17,459 nt of DNA, from NCBI GenBank assembly GCA_002342685.1, contig DDQN01000018.1:33449-50907 (forward strand). The letters run 5' to 3'. The DNA comes from Vibrio sp. UBA2441 (GTDB lineage: Bacteria > Pseudomonadota > Gammaproteobacteria > Enterobacterales > Vibrionaceae). The notes beneath the pieces were generated by a model. That model worked only from the letters and a program-made list of their open reading frames with translations. It made no database searches and was not told the origin of the DNA. Of this stretch, positions 14,546 through 17,459 are shown one piece after another (position 1 is the first letter of the stretch; the number at the start of each line of letters is the position of its first letter). A program made the translations under genes and the position numbers.

Positions 14546-16815
14546 ACAATATTATTTTGGTGTTGGGTAAGGGCACAGCCGTAAAAAGCGGCGATTCGTC
14601 CATTACATACACACCAGACAGTAACGATGAGGGAGGGGTCACCAGAATACTTTACTCGCTAACCGACGACTTTGATGATGACGGAAATGGTGATTTTAAA
14701 GTAGGAAGTGTGGATATCAGTGTTTCTGAACAAACCGTCAACCAAGCCCCCGTCGCCAATCATTTTAATTGGAATAATAACGGTACAAAGATAGCGTTAG
14801 GCACAAAATACACCATAGATGTCACAAATATAATTGACGGGAATTGCACGATAGAAAACAACGACGGAAATACAGCAACCAACAGTTGCATTTTTGACCC
14901 AGACACCAGCGATGAGCTACAACTTGTTGGCATTTTTGCTTACGATGCCACCGTCGCGCCCACATCACTCACCGCGTTAGATTCAACCAAGTTCGATGTC
15001 ACTTTTAACCGCACTGGCATTCATGACATCACTTATTATATTAGTGACCACGCTGGAGGGTACGCGATAGGCATCATGCGAGTTGATATTCCACACAATA
15101 ATGCTCCAGTCTTTAATGGTCCAAAAATAATTAATGTTAATGCGGGCTCTTTTGTAGACGTGACTGACTTAAGCACCATTATTAGCGACCCTGAAGGAAA
15201 AAGTATTGAGATTGTCAGTATCACTACGCCATCAGAAGGAGCCATAACCAATTTAAATAAGACAGCACTAACCTTCACTTATACTCCGCTTACAACCACT
15301 ATCGGGTTGGTTCCGGTTAAAGTCACTTTTACCGACGGAACACTTACCACTGTTGGCGATATAATCTTTATCGTTGAACAAATCAATAGCTTGAGTTTAA
15401 CCGCTGACAGGAATGTCACAGCCTCAATAAACACACCAGTGGTTATAAACATAAAAGACTATATTGTCGGGTTAACAACTACAGAAACCATGACGATCAC
15501 CCAGATATCAGGCACTCAATTAGGATCGACTGTCATCTCAACCAACAACCCACACTTGGTCACTTATACACCTAATAATAATGTATTCGGTGTGGATGAT
15601 TTTGCCTTCACCATACAAACTAACTTAGGCAATATTGAATCAGGAGATATTAGTATTACCATAGGTAACCCACCACCATTGGTAATTTCCAATATCGAAG
15701 CAACTGAAAATAAAGCAACCGATGTCATCACGGCTTCGGTTGTCTGTGCCAATTGCGATGTTACCCAATATCAGTACTCATGGGCAGTTAAAGGCTCCAT
15801 TATCTCTACCGATAAGTCGTTTACCATCACGCCCGATCAACGCTCATACGATATTCTGCTGACAGTTTTTGCTAAAGATGCATTTTCACAATCTGATTTT
15901 ATGCAAAAAGGCTTTAACTTTTTTGAGCAAACAGTAGGTACTTTTGATACCCCGGCAGATAGCTGCCAGGCGATATATGATGAATATAACTCCCCAGATA
16001 GTCTGGTTGTTGATGATGGTGAATATTGGATAAATGGAGCCTTAGGAAAATACAAAACCCAGTGTGACATGGTAACCCGGTCGCAAGCAACAGCGCAGAG
16101 TAAGCAACACTATGGCGGTTATACCCTTATTTGGTCGTACTCAGAAAAAACCAATTTGGAAAGATTCCATAGCAGCAAAACAAAACAATTCTCTCAACGA
16201 TATAAAAATATTGCGTTCAGCGATAACCGACCAAGGGGAGTAGTCTCCACTGAGTCTGGAACGGTAAATTATAACGACTTTAGAGTTTCTCTAGCTGAAA
16301 TGACAAGGCTTGGAACCCGAGTGACCCGATTTGGCTATACCTCAGATCCTTCAGTTGAAACCATCGATGCCGACCCAGACAATACCGTTCGAGATTGGAT
16401 AATTGAATCTACCGGGCCCGTTCGTTTTGTAGTCTCCCCATACAATGACCTAAATGGAAACCAACTAATAGGCAAATACAAAGGTTATAGTTATAAAATG
16501 GAGAGCAACAATTATGTCACCATTGGCAATGATACGATAGGTCGGGCAGTTCTTTATAATTCAGGTTATGGCTGGCACTTCGATCATAATGATGCATGGC
16601 CTGCAGAGAAAGTAGCAATAAACAATACTTTTGGCTTCTGGGGTGAAAATACTCATGAAGGAAGCGACCTATTTGGAACTTGCACCAACCCAACCATGAT
16701 GTCGGCAGGCGGTTACACTGCGCTGGGTTGTAATGGCGACGTCGCGAATGCCATGACTTACCACAACAATATCAACAGTGGAGAAGGTTATGTTATGCAA
16801 TGGTGGCTGAAATAA
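14542..16815 (+). pseudogene. C-terminal part of the frameshifted lipoprotein: Ig/cadherin-like repeats and fibrinogen-like domain
   Basis: Open for 757 codons counted from a TTG that lacks a ribosome binding site, so it is more likely the continuation of the 13928 gene than an independent gene. Residues about 1-460 hold several beta-sandwich repeats of Ig/cadherin type, marked by NQAPVA (about 68) and NNAPVF junctions and by repeated TYTP motifs. The C-terminal part (about 473-757) resembles a fibrinogen C-terminal/intelectin-type domain: SCQAIYDEYN (C475), DGEYWI, YKTQCDM (C508), GGYTLIWSY, then FGTCTNP (C714), LGCNGD (C730) and a final MQWWLK. The four cysteines could give two disulfides. 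In animals such domains bind carbohydrates or proteins, so surface adhesion or recognition is a reasonable inference. Without the lipoprotein signal this part would not be exported. Confidence 0.82.
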
Positions 16816-16841
16816 TAGCAAAATAACAAGCAGCATTATCT

Positions 16842-16869
16842 GGGGTTGACACACAGTACGACCCCTTTT
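16842..16869 (+). terminator. Probable Rho-independent terminator after the first lipoprotein gene
   Basis: GGGGTTG (16842-16848) pairs with CGACCCC (16859-16865), with one G-T pair and a 10-base loop, followed by TTTT. It lies 27 bases after the stop codon. This suggests that each tandem copy is a separate transcription unit. Confidence 0.6.
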
Positions 16870-16942
16870 ATTGCGGGCCCCACATACGTTCTGTTAGTGA
16901 CGGGCTTTATACCGCTATTAGCATACTAGATTATATTCCCCC

Positions 16943-17459
16943 CCTTAATGCCATGTTTAAAGCCAAGCAAAATATCTACTATCCACTCTTATCAAACTAG
17001 GAGATTGGTATGTCATCAATGAAATCGATTTTTCAATATTCCACTGCCAAGATCATCACCGTTATTATGGCAGTGATAGTGCTTTCGGCATGCGGCCCCG
17101 GTAGCGACGAAAAATCCGTGAATGACAATACACCTCCGACTGAGGGAGATATCACCCCCACTCTTTTTAGCCAGGACTCTGTACACCAGCACCTTGTGGG
17201 TGAGCCCATCACCATTTCACTCGCTGACAAGGTGACATTATCGTCAGACGAACCATTAGAAATCAACAGCGTAGCGCTATTATCAGACAACCCAAACTGT
17301 CAAATAGTCGCAACATCGGAGATGACCATTTCGCTAGCGCCGCAAGCCTTTCCAGGCCTGTGCCAGCTTCAATACACGGCCAAGACCAAAGAGCCCTCCC
17401 CTATTACTTATCAATCTGAGCGCATGCTTGCTCAGATAATTGTCACCGACGCGCCTGTC
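16943..17459 (+). repeat. Tandem duplication, copy 2 (cut by window end)
   Basis: Second copy of the 13861-14383 segment, at an offset of 3082 bases in the leader and 3076 bases after the signal peptide region. The last 84 bases of the window (17376-17459) are identical to 14300-14383, so the repeat very likely continues. Confidence 0.9.
17010..17459 (+). CDS. Second tandem copy of the lipoprotein, 5' part only
   Basis: Partial gene, 150 codons with no stop, running off the window. It starts with ATG after AGGAG. The signal peptide (MSSMKSIFQYSTAKII...) ends in the lipobox LSAC (C28) followed by GPG, the same architecture as the first copy although only about 18 of the first 28 residues agree. 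From the segment PTLFSQDSVH on, the mature part differs from copy 1 at only four residues (H/Q, K/T, T/A, S/F). It is presumably a surface-exposed outer-membrane lipoprotein of the same Ig-repeat/fibrinogen-like family. Whether it is intact past the point where copy 1 is frameshifted cannot be seen. Confidence 0.88.
   Translation, partial: MSSMKSIFQYSTAKIITVIMAVIVLSACGPGSDEKSVNDNTPPTEGDITPTLFSQDSVHQHLVGEPITISLADKVTLSSDEPLEINSVALLSDNPNCQIVATSEMTISLAPQAFPGLCQLQYTAKTKEPSPITYQSERMLAQIIVTDAPV

Overview
The window looks like a chromosomal segment of a marine gammaproteobacterium, most likely Vibrio or a close relative. The grounds are the protein sequences (Asd, PykA-type pyruvate kinase, YejK/YejL/YejM and Pgt proteins resembling the enterobacterial ones), the moderately AT-rich base composition, and the GGGTTAC heptamer repeat at the left edge, a simple repeat I associate with Vibrio intergenic DNA. 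No phage, transposase, CRISPR or resistance genes are visible.

Layout. 1-930: a GGGTTAC repeat, then a voltage-gated K+-channel-type protein with a C-terminal zinc ribbon, ending in a hairpin shared with the convergent asd gene. 931-3677 (minus strand): asd (aspartate-semialdehyde dehydrogenase) and a PykA-type pyruvate kinase. 3780-10352: a phosphoglycerate-type uptake and sensing locus. It has an organophosphate:phosphate antiporter-family MFS transporter (minus strand) divergent from an overlapping operon, pgtC-pgtB-pgtA (periplasmic protein, histidine kinase, response regulator). From memory, this matches the Salmonella pgtP / pgtCBA arrangement. 10402-13548: the conserved core block yejK (minus) / yejL-yejM (plus), covering a nucleoid-associated protein, a small conserved protein and the inner-membrane regulator of LPS synthesis. 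13621-13697: tRNA-Pro(GGG).

Downstream of the tRNA the region turns accessory. There is a long lipoprotein gene (13928-16815) with Ig/cadherin-like repeats and a C-terminal fibrinogen-like domain. It is split by an apparent one-base frameshift near 14512. A second tandem copy (17010 onward, cut by the window end) begins 3.08 kb later. The two copies differ strongly in the signal peptide region, are about 96% identical from 14081, and are 100% identical over the last 84 visible bases. That mosaic pattern suggests gene conversion in a tandem surface-lipoprotein family.

How the genes may work together. PgtC and PgtB would sense external phosphorylated C3 acids. PgtA would act on the 5160-5453 intergenic region, where an 18-bp imperfect inverted repeat is a candidate operator. 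The transporter would import the substrate, and the neighbouring pyruvate kinase would convert the PEP formed from it. The link to pyruvate kinase is inference, because a strong terminator separates the transporter from pyk. The most unusual parts of the window are the tandem fibrinogen-like lipoprotein array, the degenerate ATPase domain of PgtA, and the transporter's His-to-Arg change in its substrate pocket.
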